From positions 1 through 9,744 of the forward strand of contig JBQGEK010000358.1 of NCBI GenBank assembly GCA_052039575.1: a DNA stretch of 9,744 nt. The letters are read 5' to 3'. Shown here in pieces: positions 1-7,255 of the stretch. The notes beneath the pieces are model-generated. The model saw only the letters and a list, made by a program, of their open reading frames with translations. It was not told where the DNA came from and made no database searches. Numbering within the stretch: position 1 is the first letter of the stretch; each line of letters starts with the position of its first letter. Origin of the DNA: Patulibacter sp052039575 (lineage in GTDB: Bacteria; Actinomycetota; Thermoleophilia; Solirubrobacterales; Solirubrobacteraceae). A program made the translations under genes and the position numbers.

Positions 1-102
1 TGGATCTTCGGCACGATCAGCACGCCGATGATCGTGCTGATCGCGGTGGTCTTCGCGCTCGGCCTGGGCGCAGGGCTGTTGCTGGGCCGTCGGCGCCGCT
101 AG
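1..102 (+). CDS. C-terminal fragment of a small membrane protein, LapA-like
   Basis: The first reading frame is open from base 1 to a TAG at 100-102 and gives the last 33 residues of a protein whose start lies outside the window. The fragment begins WIFGTIS, continues with about 20 hydrophobic residues rich in Ala, Leu, Gly and Val, and ends in four arginines. A final membrane helix capped by a short basic tail is what LapA-domain (DUF1049) proteins show at this place, including the small-residue run (GLGAGLLLG) before the basic end. This is a resemblance judged from a short piece; any small membrane protein with a C-terminal anchor would fit. The positive-inside rule puts the arginine tail in the cytoplasm. 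It is transcribed in the same direction as the dehydrogenase 100 bp downstream, but nothing shows they share a transcript. Confidence 0.55.
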   Translation, partial: WIFGTISTPMIVLIAVVFALGLGAGLLLGRRRR

Positions 103-164
103 GACTCGTCGACCCGTCCGGAACGCCCCGCGTTCAGGACCCACCAAGCCCCAGGTGCGAGCAT

Positions 165-178
165 GGGAGCGAACTCCC
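165..178 (+). other. Small hairpin upstream of the alcohol dehydrogenase
   Basis: GGGAG and CTCCC form a perfect 5-bp stem around a CGAA loop, 10 nt before the ribosome binding site of the dehydrogenase. It may belong to the leader of that gene or be a chance match in GC-rich DNA. No T-run follows it. Confidence 0.2.
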
Positions 179-201
179 TCCCGACCTGAGGTTCGACTTC
201 C

Positions 202-1254
202 ATGTTCAGCGTCCGCGCCTACGGGGCCACGTCGGCCACCGATCCCCTGTCCGCCCTCACGATCGATCGTCGCGACCTGGGCCCGCACGACGTCCACATC
301 GACATCAAGTACTGCGGGATCTGCCACTCGGACATCCACATCGCGCGCAGCGAGTGGGGCGAGGCGGCGTACCCCGTGGTCCCGGGGCACGAGATCGCGG
401 GGATCGTGGCGGCCGTCGGCTCGGACGTGACCAAGCACGCCGTCGGCGATCGGGTCGGCGTCGGCTGCATGGTCGACTCCTGCCGCGAGTGCAAGAACTG
501 CGAGCAGGGCAACGAGCAGTACTGCCTGCCGGGGAACACGCAGACCTACGGCGGGATCGATCGCGACGGCACCCCGACCCAGGGCGGCTACTCGACCGAC
601 GTGGTGGTCAACGAGGACTTCGTGCTGCGGATCCCCGAGGGCATCGAGCTCGACGTCGCCGCTCCGCTGCTCTGCGCGGGGATCACCACCTACTCGCCCC
701 TGCGCCACTGGGGCGTCGGCCCGGGCAAGCAGGTCGCGGTGGTCGGGCTCGGCGGCCTCGGGCACATGGCGGTCAAGATCGCCCACGCGATGGGCGCCGA
801 GGTCACCGTGCTCTCGCAGTCGCTGCGCAAGCAGGAGGACGGCAAGCGGCTGGGCGCCGACCACTACTACGCGACCAGCGATCGCCAGACGTTCAAGGAC
901 CTGGCCGGCCGTTTCGACCTGATCCTCAACACCGTCAGCGCACAGGTCGAGCTGGATCACTTCCTGCGACTGCTGGCGACCGATGGCACGATGGTCAACC
1001 TCGGCGCTCCGGCCGAGCCGTTGTCATTGCGCGCCTTCTCGCTGATCCTCCAGCGCAAGTCGTTCGCCGGCTCGGTGATCGGCGGGATCCGCGAGACCCA
1101 GGAGATGCTCGACTTCTGCGCCGAGCACGGGATCGGCGCCGACATCGAGGTGATCGACGCGGCCCGGATCAACGAGGCGTGGGAGCGCGTGCTGGCGTCC
1201 GACGTCCGCTACCGCTTCGTGATCGACACCTCCACGCTGGCGGCGGCCTCCTAG
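202..1254 (+). CDS. Zinc-dependent NAD(P) alcohol dehydrogenase (cinnamyl-alcohol/YahK type)
   Basis: This 350-residue medium-chain dehydrogenase should interconvert alcohols and aldehydes in the cytosol using NAD(P)H. The catalytic zinc ligands are visible as C41 in CGICHSD, H63-E64 in PGHEIAG and C158. The structural zinc is held by C94, C97, C100 and C108 with the classical spacing. The Rossmann motif GLGGLG is at 182-187. The following S205/S207/K210 region resembles YahK-type and mycobacterial AdhC-type enzymes that prefer NADPH; that preference is inferred. The length is normal for the family and all key residues are present. The ATG at 202 is chosen because GAGG at 188-191 sits 10 nt before it and the protein begins where relatives do. 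It looks monocistronic: 100 bp separate it from the upstream gene and two hairpins follow it. The physiological substrate cannot be told; aromatic or aliphatic aldehydes are typical of the family. Confidence 0.93.
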   Translation: MFSVRAYGATSATDPLSALTIDRRDLGPHDVHIDIKYCGICHSDIHIARSEWGEAAYPVVPGHEIAGIVAAVGSDVTKHAVGDRVGVGCMVDSCRECKNCEQGNEQYCLPGNTQTYGGIDRDGTPTQGGYSTDVVVNEDFVLRIPEGIELDVAAPLLCAGITTYSPLRHWGVGPGKQVAVVGLGGLGHMAVKIAHAMGAEVTVLSQSLRKQEDGKRLGADHYYATSDRQTFKDLAGRFDLILNTVSAQVELDHFLRLLATDGTMVNLGAPAEPLSLRAFSLILQRKSFAGSVIGGIRETQEMLDFCAEHGIGADIEVIDAARINEAWERVLASDVRYRFVIDTSTLAAAS

Positions 1255-1259
1255 GCGGT

Positions 1260-1330
1260 CTGGGCGGCGTCGGCCCAGGTGAGCTGACGCCGTCATCCGA
1301 GCACCCGGGCGATGGCCGGCGACCCGGCCA
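1260..1330 (+). terminator. Two hairpins after the alcohol dehydrogenase
   Basis: CTGGGC (1260-1265) pairs with GCCCAG (1273-1278), and TGGCCG (1313-1318) pairs with CGGCCA (1325-1330). Inside the first hairpin, GGCGTC (1266-1271) could instead pair with GACGCC (1286-1291). Neither is followed by a T-run, as is common in high-GC actinobacteria. They lie directly after the dehydrogenase stop and probably end or attenuate its transcript. The rest of the 158-bp spacer carries only the leader of the next gene. Confidence 0.4.
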
Positions 1331-1361
1331 CGTTGCCCTCGAATACGCCGTCTCATCGCGC

Positions 1362-1405
1362 TATGGTCGGGAGCAGAGCATTTTCCGGTGTCGAAACGGA
1401 AGGGG
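1362..1405 (+). promoter_or_regulatory. Possible -10 element and strong ribosome binding site before the membrane-protein gene
   Basis: TATGGT at 1362-1367 fits the actinobacterial TANNNT -10 pattern; no convincing -35 element is seen at the right distance. GGAAGGGG at 1398-1405 is a clear Shine-Dalgarno sequence 7 nt before the ATG at 1413 and fixes that start, even though the frame is open far upstream. Confidence 0.35.
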
Positions 1406-1412
1406 TGCTCCC

Positions 1413-1847
1413 ATGATCTCTCGGATCTCCATCCACAACCGGTTCGCGACCAGCATGCTGGTCGCGACGCTTGGTGTGTTCCTCGCGATCGTCAGTCGCA
1501 TCTGGGCTCCCGGGACCGTCGAGTGGATCGGCGTGGGCGTCGGTGCCGGCGCCATCCTGATCGGCTTGGCGGCCGCGGCCGCGACGGCTCGCGGCATGGT
1601 CGAGCGCGCGATCGACGCGTTGATCGTCGTACTCGGTGCGTGGACCGTCGTCGCAAGCCTCGTCTACTCGGGGACCACGCGGCTCGACCTGGCGTTCTGG
1701 TCGGGCGTCGGCTTGGCGCTGCTCGGGGCCTGCGGCCTGATCGCCCACGAACGGACCACCGAACGCGTCGTCCACGAGCTCGAGGTCACGCACCGCGCGG
1801 ACGTCGCGGCCCAGGCCCAGGCCGGCCGCACACCGATAGAGCGCTGA
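1413..1847 (+). CDS. Four-helix membrane protein, SPW-repeat-like
   Basis: The product has 144 residues with four hydrophobic helices at about 12-30, 37-58, 66-85 and 92-112 and a charged tail from 113 to 144, probably cytoplasmic. The two halves look duplicated: in each, a helix with an LG(A/V)(F/W) core (LGVFLAIVSRIW and LGAWTVVASLVY) is followed after a short polar turn by a tryptophan and a glycine-rich helix (EWIGVGVGAG and AFWSGVGLAL). This matches the plan of SPW-repeat proteins, though the literal Ser-Pro-Trp triplet is missing. The biochemical role of that family is not established. The start at 1413 is supported by a strong ribosome binding site; the same frame is open back to 354, but that part is a shadow of the dehydrogenase. 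The stop lies 7 nt before an AraC-type regulator, so the two are probably co-transcribed. Confidence 0.75.
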   Translation: MISRISIHNRFATSMLVATLGVFLAIVSRIWAPGTVEWIGVGVGAGAILIGLAAAAATARGMVERAIDALIVVLGAWTVVASLVYSGTTRLDLAFWSGVGLALLGACGLIAHERTTERVVHELEVTHRADVAAQAQAGRTPIER

Positions 1848-1854
1848 GGCGACG

Positions 1855-2631
1855 GTGGACCTGACGTTCGGCACGCCGGACCCCCGGCTTGCCGGCGTTG
1901 CGTTCAACTACGCGGACTTCACCGCCCGGTCCGGCACGCCCGAGGAGATGCTCGAGGGGCCGAGCCGGTCGGTGACGGTCGTGGTCGACCTGGACGCGGG
2001 CTGGACGGTCGAGGGGGAGCGGTTCCGCTCGTTCGTCGGCGGGGTGTACGGCGGGCCCGTGCGCGTGCGCCACGAGGGATCGTTCCGCGGCGTCCAGTTC
2101 GAGCTCGAGCCCCCGGCGGTGCGACGGCTGCTCGGCGTGCCGGCCGGAGAACTGGCCCGGACGACCGTAGGCCTCGACCAGCTGCTGGGGCGCGACGCGG
2201 ACCAGCTGGCGGAGCGTCTCCACGCCGCGCCGGACGCGGCGTGCCGGTTCGCGATCGTCGACGAGCTGCTGCTGCGGCGCCTACGCGACGCCGCCCCGCC
2301 CCGGTACCCGGACGTCGAGCGGGCGTGGACGCTGCTGCGGTCCAGTGGAGGAACGACGCGGATCGAGGCGCTCGCCGACGCGCTCGGGTCGTCCCGCCGC
2401 TCGCTCGCCACGCGGTTCGCGGAGGACGTCGGCGTCGGACCGAAGCTCGCCGCCCGGCTGATCCGGCTGGAGGTGGTGCGGGCACGGCTCGGGACGGCTC
2501 CGTTGGCGCGGCTGGCGGCGCAGCACGGGTTCGCCGACCAGGCACACATGACCCGGGAGTTCCGCGCGCTGGCGGGCCGACCGCCGACGGCCTTCCCAGA
2601 AGTTCAAGACCCTGCCGAGACGCCGGGCTAG
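1855..2631 (+). CDS. AraC-family transcriptional regulator
   Basis: This 258-residue regulator starts at a GTG with GAGG at 1846-1849, and that ribosome binding site overlaps the TGA of the preceding membrane-protein gene. Residues 1-150 form a sensor region with a conserved-looking stretch (FVGGVYGGPVRV at 60-71, FRGVQFELEP at 77-86) like the N-terminal domain of many actinobacterial AraC proteins. Residues 155-245 form the DNA-binding domain with two helix-turn-helix units, near 168-190 and 215-240. The family signature at the end reads GFADQAHMTREFRALAG and is well kept. It should bind DNA as an activator or repressor in response to an unknown ligand. It is followed after 10 nt by a VOC protein; AraC/VOC pairs of this kind are familiar in actinobacteria, so the VOC gene is a plausible target, but that is inference. 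Confidence 0.88.
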   Translation: MDLTFGTPDPRLAGVAFNYADFTARSGTPEEMLEGPSRSVTVVVDLDAGWTVEGERFRSFVGGVYGGPVRVRHEGSFRGVQFELEPPAVRRLLGVPAGELARTTVGLDQLLGRDADQLAERLHAAPDAACRFAIVDELLLRRLRDAAPPRYPDVERAWTLLRSSGGTTRIEALADALGSSRRSLATRFAEDVGVGPKLAARLIRLEVVRARLGTAPLARLAAQHGFADQAHMTREFRALAGRPPTAFPEVQDPAETPG

Positions 2632-2641
2632 CGTTGGCTCC
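2629..2641 (+). promoter_or_regulatory. Possible leaderless -10 element before the VOC gene
   Basis: TAGCGT at 2629-2634 matches TANNNT and lies 7 nt before the ATG at 2642, the spacing expected when transcription starts at or next to the start codon. It overlaps the TAG of the AraC gene. There is no Shine-Dalgarno sequence before this ATG and no good -35 element, so an internal promoter or read-through from AraC are both possible. Confidence 0.3.
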
Positions 2642-3016
2642 ATGCCCCAGACCGTCTTTCCCACCCTGCAGTTCCGCGATGCCCGGGCCTCGATCGACTG
2701 GCTCGAGCGCGTGCTCGGCGCCGAGACGCTGGCCATGTACGAGGACGGCGAGCACGTCGGCCACGCCGAGGTCCGGATCGGCGAGAGCGCGATCATGTGC
2801 GGTGACCGTCCGAAGGCGACCGCCACGCCGGTGGGGACGAGCGTGATCTACGTCGTGGTCGACGACGCCGACGCGGCGCACGCCCGCGCCCGTGAGGCCG
2901 GCGCGTCGCCGACCGATCCGACCGACCAGGACTACGGGTCGCGCGACTTCTCGGTGACCGATCCCGACGGCAACCTCTGGTCGATCGGCACCTATCGCGG
3001 GGTGGCGGCGACCTGA
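2642..3016 (+). CDS. VOC-family (glyoxalase/bleomycin-resistance fold) protein
   Basis: The 124-residue product has the two beta-alpha-beta-beta-beta halves of the vicinal oxygen chelate fold. The first half begins VFPTLQFRDARASIDWLERV and contains GHAEVRIGESAIM. The second contains VIYVVVDDADAAHARAREAG and ends with the typical SVTDPDGNLWSIGTY. Members bind metals or small ligands and act as lyases, dioxygenases, epimerases or antibiotic-binding proteins; this subgroup (PhnB/glyoxalase-like, about 120 residues) usually has no defined substrate, and the metal ligands cannot be assigned with confidence. It is cytosolic, with no signal peptide. It lies 10 nt after the AraC regulator and may be controlled by it or co-transcribed with it. 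The start at 2642 gives a normal N-terminus for the family although it lacks a ribosome binding site. Confidence 0.85.
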   Translation: MPQTVFPTLQFRDARASIDWLERVLGAETLAMYEDGEHVGHAEVRIGESAIMCGDRPKATATPVGTSVIYVVVDDADAAHARAREAGASPTDPTDQDYGSRDFSVTDPDGNLWSIGTYRGVAAT

Positions 3017-3020
3017 CGGC

Positions 3021-3036
3021 GTCGTTTCGACACGAC
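3021..3036 (+). terminator. Weak hairpin after the VOC gene
   Basis: GTCGT (3021-3025) pairs with ACGAC (3032-3036) around TTCGAC, 4 nt after the VOC stop codon. The stem is short and no T-run follows, so its role as a terminator is uncertain. Confidence 0.25.
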
Positions 3037-3042
3037 CGAGCG

Positions 3043-3087
3043 GCGGCCGAGGGAGGATCGCGGTGACGGGCCGCGTAGGGTCTCCCC
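3043..3087 (+). promoter_or_regulatory. Probable leaderless promoter of the subtilase gene
   Basis: TAGGGT at 3076-3081 fits the TANNNT -10 pattern and ends 6 nt before the ATG at 3088. No ribosome binding site is placed for that ATG; the only GGAGG, at 3052-3056, is over 30 nt upstream. GCGGCC (3043-3048) and GGCCGC (3069-3074) form an inverted repeat just upstream of the -10 box and could be a regulator site, but this may be chance in such GC-rich DNA. Confidence 0.35.
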
Positions 3088-6000
3088 ATGCGTCTACTAC
3101 GTCCAGCTCTCGGCGTCGGCGTGGGTACCCTCGCGCTGTTCGCGGGCATCGCCACGGCGACCGCGGGGAACCCCAGCCAACCACGGGTCCAACTCCAACC
3201 AGCGGCTGCGCCGCCGATCACGGTCCCGCAACCAGCGGGGGCCGGGGCGGCCGACGAGGTGCAGCCGTACATGATCCAACTCGACGGACGTCCGGCCCTC
3301 GAGGTGGCACAGATGACCCGGCGAACGACCCGATCCGCGACGCAGGCCGCGCGCAGCGGCCGGTCGCAGCGGGCGTCGAACGTCTCGGCGCAAGCCAGCG
3401 TGATGAGCGCCGCGCGGCAACGTGGGCTGATCCGTCACGAGCTCTTCCGCGTGCGATCCGCCTACAACGGCATCGCCGTGATGGCTCGTCCGTCCGACGT
3501 CGCGCGCCTGCAGCGGGTCCGGGGCGTGCAGTCGGTGCGGCCGATCCCGATCCACGAGCGGCGCCACGCCTACAGCGTCCCGTCGACCGGAGCGCCGGAC
3601 GTCTGGAAGGCGGCGGCGGGGGCCAATACCGGCCAGGGGATCCGCGTGGGCGTCCTCGACAGCGGCGTCGACTACACGCACGCGACGTTCTCCGGGAGCG
3701 GAACGGCCGCGGACCTGGCGGACGCGCGCTCGCCGGCCAACAACCCGCTGGCGACGAGCCCGAATCCGGGGAGCTTCGAGGCGAAGAACGACGCGGGCGA
3801 CACGATCTACCCGAACGCGACGGTCGTCGGCGGCTTCGATTTCGTCGGCGACGACTACGACACGCGGTTTCCGGAGAGCTCGATCCCGCGACCGGATCCC
3901 AATCCGATGGACTGTCCGTTGTCGCTCGGTGGTGGCCACGGGTCGCACGTCGCCGGCAGCGTCGGCGGGCGCGGCGTCACGGCGGACGGCAGCACCTACA
4001 CGGGCGGCTACGACCCGGTCGCTCCCGGTCTCAAGCTCGATCCCGGCGTTGCGCCGGGCGTGGAGATCTATTCGCTGCGGGTGTTCGGGTGCAACGGCGG
4101 AACCGCGTTCATCGCCCAGGCGATCGACTGGGCCGTCGACCCGAATCAGGACGGCGACCCGAGCGACCATCTGGATGTCCTCAACATCTCGGCGGGCTCG
4201 GACTTCGGCTACGTCGACGGCCCGGAGGTCGAGGCGGCGCAGACGGCGTCGAACCTGGGCGTCGCGGTCGTGATCTCGGCGGGCAACAACGGCAACCTCA
4301 CCCATACGGTCGGGGCTCCGGGCGTCGCGCCCGCGTCACTGACGGTCGCGAACCTCTCGACCGGTGACTGGGTCGACAGGTTCCGGATCGAGAACGCCGG
4401 GAGCGAGATCGACGGAGAGCTTCCGGCTCGGGCGTCGGGGTCGTTCCCGTGGACGGAGATGGACAGCGAGATCTCGGGCGAGCTGGTTCGCGCGCCGGCG
4501 GACAACCTCCGGGGGTGCGAGCCGTTCGACGTGTCGCTCGCGGGCAAGGTGGTGCTGCTGGACGTGCGCTCGGCTCCGGGGGCGGAGATGGGGTGCCCCT
4601 CGGCCGTACGCGCCGACCATGCCGAGGCCGCCGGCGCGATCGGTGTCGTGATGGCCGATCACGACGCGGCCTTCGGCCCGCAGATGGGCGGCAGCGAAGA
4701 GATCCCGTTGATGCACGTTCGGGCGCCGGAACGCACCGCCCTGCTGACGGCGTTGGCCGACGGAGCCGTTCCGACCGTCACGTTCACGGGTGACCTGGTC
4801 GCCGTGGACTACGACCCGACGCTCGCCGACACGGCCGACCCGTCGACCTCGCGCGGGCCAGCCGGCGGTGGTGGCCTGAAGCCGGAGATCGGTGCACCTG
4901 GCAGCTCGATCAAGTCCGCCAGCGCGGGCACGGGGTCGGGTACCGCGGTGATGGGCGGCACCTCGATGGCCGCCCCCCACGTGAGCGGTGCTGCGGCGCT
5001 GCTGCGCAAGCACCGAAAGAGCTGGACGGTGGAGGAGGTCAAGGCCGCGCTGGTCAACACCGCGCGCCCCGACGTCCATGTCGAGCCGGGGCACGCCGGT
5101 CGCCGCGAGTCGACGGCCCGGGTCGGGTCTGGGGCGATGGACGTGGCCGCCGCGCTGCGGACCACCTCGATCGCCTACGCGGCGGACGCCGCTGGCGCCG
5201 TCGCGGTCGGGTTCGGGTGGCTGCAGGTGCCGGTCGGCGTGCCGTTCGCGGCGGAGCGCACGGTGCGGGTGGCCAACAAGGGCGTCGAAGCGGCGACCTA
5301 TGCGGTCAGCTTCGCGGAGATCACGACCGTTCCCGGCGTCCGCTGGAAGTTGCCGGACGGTCCTTCGGTGACCGTCGCCCCCGGGGCGACGGCCGACCTG
5401 CGGGTGCGGCTGGAAGTCACGGACCCTTCGCAGTTGCGCAACGCGCGAGACATGACGATCCCCGAGTTCTTCACCTTCGACGAGCACGCGCTCCGGCAGC
5501 GCTGGCTGGCGGAGGCCACCGGTCTGCTGCGGCTGGTCTCCGGGCCGACGAGCCTGTCGGTGCCGGTGCACGCCGCGGTCCGGCCGGCCGCGGCGACGAG
5601 CACGGCGTCCGCGGTCGAGCTGCCCGCGGGCGAGTCCGACGGGGCACTGGTCTTCAGCGGAGCAACCTTCGACAGCGGTGCGACGAGCGGGGACTTCCTC
5701 GCTACCCGGATGGCGCTGGAGTGGCAGAGCTCGAGTCCGCGGCTGCCGGAGGAGAACGGCGTCCGTCCGCCGGCCTACGCCGACATCGAGCACGTGGGCG
5801 TCACCGAGCGTGACGGCTGGTTGACCTTCGGGGCCTCGACCCATGGCACGGCGACGGCGCCGAACCAGCCGAGCAGCGTGCAGGTGCTGATCGACGTCGA
5901 TCACGACGACGTGGCGGACTTCCGGATCTTCCAGCACCGCCCCGACGACAGCTCGACCTTCCTGACCTGCGTCGTCGACGCGACCGACCCGGAGAACGTG

Positions 6001-6852
6001 ACCGGCTGCGAGCCGTCGTTGCTCAACCGGCTGGCCGAGGATCCGGGGTTCTACGACTCCAGGCTGACACTGCTCTCGGTGCGGCTCGAGATGCTCGGCC
6101 TCGACGGGGCGGACCGGGCCTTCCGATACCACGTGGTGTCGAACCTGACGGGCGAGTCCGGATTCGTCGACAACGTCGGGCCGATCAGTTACGACCCGGC
6201 GGCGCCGGCACTGCGTTACCAGCTGGGCCCGGACGGGGCCAAGGACGCCACCGGCCTGCACGCCGACGCAGCCGGAACCCTGCCGTTCCGGCTCGACCGC
6301 GGTCGAGCGGAGAGCACGGGCACGCGCGGAGCACTGATCCTGCGACCGCTTGCCCTCGGTGACCAGCAGGCGCAGACGGTGTCGGTGTCCGAGGGTGCGC
6401 CGCGCCCGCCGGTCGATCCGCCGTACGAGCCCCCGGTCCAGATCCCGCCGCCCCCGGTCGATCCGCCGATCTTCCAGCCGCACGACCTGCGGCTGCCCCA
6501 GCCGCCGCTCGCCCGGCTGCCGGTGCACCGCCGTCAGGTGCGCGTGGCCGGTGGCCGGCTGACGATCACGGGTCCGCGCCAGTGCGTCCGGCGCGGCTCG
6601 CGGTTCACGGTCACGGTGAGCGGGCGGCGGACGTCGCGGTCGGGCAGCTTCGGCCGGATCGTGCGGACGGAGTTCCGGATCGACGGTCGACGGGTCGCGA
6701 CCGACCGCCGGGCGCCGTTCCGTCAGCGGATTCGCGCGACCCGCACGAAGTCCGGGGCGTTGCACCGCGTGACCGCCCGTACGGTGATCGAGCTGCGCTC
6801 GGGCAAGCGGATCACCCGCAACGTCGTGGTCCGCTTCCGGGCCTGCGGCTAG
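3088..6852 (+). CDS. Large secreted subtilisin-like (S8) serine peptidase with PA domain and C-terminal Ig-like domain
   Basis: This 1254-residue protein is a secreted endopeptidase of the subtilase family. Residues 1-26 form a signal peptide (basic MRLLRP, hydrophobic core, ATA before the likely cut). Residues about 58-155 resemble an I9 inhibitor propeptide. The S8 domain (about 182-692) shows the full triad: D191 in VLDSGVD, H284 in HGSHVAG and S626 in GTSMAAPHVSG, with oxyanion asparagine N400 in SAGNNG. A PA domain (about 455-565) is inserted before the serine, as in Vpr-like and C5a-peptidase-like members, and TSRGP...LKPEIGAPG precedes the serine. Beta-rich regions follow: an Fn3-like part at about 695-840, then a domain with DVDHDDVADF (possible calcium site). 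A proline-rich linker (1105-1147) leads to a basic Ig-like domain (1148-1254) with C1166 and C1253, a likely disulfide. There is no LPXTG motif or membrane anchor, so the enzyme is probably released or held non-covalently. All active-site residues are present. The ATG at 3088 begins the signal peptide. Substrates are unknown. Confidence 0.93.
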   Translation: MRLLRPALGVGVGTLALFAGIATATAGNPSQPRVQLQPAAAPPITVPQPAGAGAADEVQPYMIQLDGRPALEVAQMTRRTTRSATQAARSGRSQRASNVSAQASVMSAARQRGLIRHELFRVRSAYNGIAVMARPSDVARLQRVRGVQSVRPIPIHERRHAYSVPSTGAPDVWKAAAGANTGQGIRVGVLDSGVDYTHATFSGSGTAADLADARSPANNPLATSPNPGSFEAKNDAGDTIYPNATVVGGFDFVGDDYDTRFPESSIPRPDPNPMDCPLSLGGGHGSHVAGSVGGRGVTADGSTYTGGYDPVAPGLKLDPGVAPGVEIYSLRVFGCNGGTAFIAQAIDWAVDPNQDGDPSDHLDVLNISAGSDFGYVDGPEVEAAQTASNLGVAVVISAGNNGNLTHTVGAPGVAPASLTVANLSTGDWVDRFRIENAGSEIDGELPARASGSFPWTEMDSEISGELVRAPADNLRGCEPFDVSLAGKVVLLDVRSAPGAEMGCPSAVRADHAEAAGAIGVVMADHDAAFGPQMGGSEEIPLMHVRAPERTALLTALADGAVPTVTFTGDLVAVDYDPTLADTADPSTSRGPAGGGGLKPEIGAPGSSIKSASAGTGSGTAVMGGTSMAAPHVSGAAALLRKHRKSWTVEEVKAALVNTARPDVHVEPGHAGRRESTARVGSGAMDVAAALRTTSIAYAADAAGAVAVGFGWLQVPVGVPFAAERTVRVANKGVEAATYAVSFAEITTVPGVRWKLPDGPSVTVAPGATADLRVRLEVTDPSQLRNARDMTIPEFFTFDEHALRQRWLAEATGLLRLVSGPTSLSVPVHAAVRPAAATSTASAVELPAGESDGALVFSGATFDSGATSGDFLATRMALEWQSSSPRLPEENGVRPPAYADIEHVGVTERDGWLTFGASTHGTATAPNQPSSVQVLIDVDHDDVADFRIFQHRPDDSSTFLTCVVDATDPENVTGCEPSLLNRLAEDPGFYDSRLTLLSVRLEMLGLDGADRAFRYHVVSNLTGESGFVDNVGPISYDPAAPALRYQLGPDGAKDATGLHADAAGTLPFRLDRGRAESTGTRGALILRPLALGDQQAQTVSVSEGAPRPPVDPPYEPPVQIPPPPVDPPIFQPHDLRLPQPPLARLPVHRRQVRVAGGRLTITGPRQCVRRGSRFTVTVSGRRTSRSGSFGRIVRTEFRIDGRRVATDRRAPFRQRIRATRTKSGALHRVTARTVIELRSGKRITRNVVVRFRACG
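6409..6468 (+). repeat. 15-bp direct repeat encoding PVDPP in the proline-rich linker
   Basis: CCGGTCGATCCGCCG occurs at 6409-6423 and again at 6454-6468, exactly 45 bp apart and therefore in frame. Both copies encode the core of PPVDPP in the linker between the beta-rich part and the terminal Ig-like domain of the peptidase. It looks like a small in-frame duplication that lengthened the linker. Confidence 0.7.
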
Positions 6853-6863
6853 GCGTTGCGGTG

Positions 6864-6908
6864 ATCGGTCGAGGTCGAGCGCGTCCTCCGTGCTCGACCT
6901 CGGCCGGT
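6864..6908. terminator. Strong bidirectional hairpin between convergent genes
   Basis: GAGGTCGAGC (6871-6880) is perfectly complementary to GCTCGACCTC (6892-6901). Pairing continues outward to 6864 and 6908 with two G-U pairs, and inward by two to three pairs, leaving a small TCCTC-like loop. It lies 12 bp after the subtilase stop and 17 bp after the end of the opposing ynfA-like gene. The symmetric structure can stop transcription from both sides. It lacks a T-run, which is usual in high-GC genomes. Confidence 0.75.
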
Positions 6909-6925
6909 TGCCACGGGCGCGGCGC

Positions 6926-7255
6926 TCAGCCGCGGGGCGGGTACATGATCACGGCGACGCCGACCAGGCAGATCGCCGCGCCGAGCAGGTCCCAGCGGTC
7001 GGGGCGGAAGCCGTCGGCGATCACGCCCCAGGCGAGCGAGCCGGCGACGAAGACCCCGCCGTAGGCGGCGAGGATCCGGCCGAAGTTGGCGTCCGGCTGA
7101 AGCGTGGCGACCACCCCGTAGAGCCCGAGCGCGATCACGCCACCGCCGACCCAGAGCAGGCCGCGGTGCTCGCGCAGCCCCTGCCAGACCAGCCACGCAC
7201 CGCCGATCTCGAGCAGCGCGGCAAGCGCGAACAGCGCCATCGACTTGCCGGTCAC
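6926..7255 (-). CDS. YnfA/UPF0060-family four-helix membrane protein
   Basis: The 109-residue product aligns by eye along its length with E. coli YnfA. It has four membrane helices at about 6-27, 33-52, 61-80 and 89-105, the conserved E16 in the first helix (ALLEIGG), W21/W24, and the family core GRILAAYGGVFVAGS followed by W76 and ADG. YnfA proteins are small inner-membrane proteins resembling small-multidrug-resistance transporters, and some reports link them to efflux; the substrate is not known here. The GTG at 7255 is preferred because GGAG lies 8 nt before it (7267-7264, minus strand); an ATG six codons in is the alternative. The gene is divergent from tetR, a layout common for efflux genes under TetR control. 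Its start overlaps by 4 nt (GTGA) the stop of a possible small upstream frame. A strong shared hairpin lies beyond its 3' end. Confidence 0.9.
   Translation of the reverse strand: MTGKSMALFALAALLEIGGAWLVWQGLREHRGLLWVGGGVIALGLYGVVATLQPDANFGRILAAYGGVFVAGSLAWGVIADGFRPDRWDLLGAAICLVGVAVIMYPPRG

Noticed and set aside
354..1412. Upstream extension of the SPW-like protein, because its frame is open back to 354
   Set aside because: The extension overlaps the alcohol dehydrogenase out of frame and is Arg/Gly-rich without features. The strong ribosome binding site at 1398-1405 fixes the start at 1413.
1391..3033. Shared 10-base GTTTCGACAC in opposite orientation near 1391 and 3024
   Set aside because: The match is short, the flanks do not extend it, and the contexts differ, so chance is the simpler reading.
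4336..6765. An 809-codon open frame on the minus strand opposite the subtilase
   Set aside because: It lies inside a gene with complete catalytic motifs on the other strand, is very rich in Arg, Pro, Gly and Ala, and shows no domain. GC-rich coding DNA commonly gives such antisense frames.
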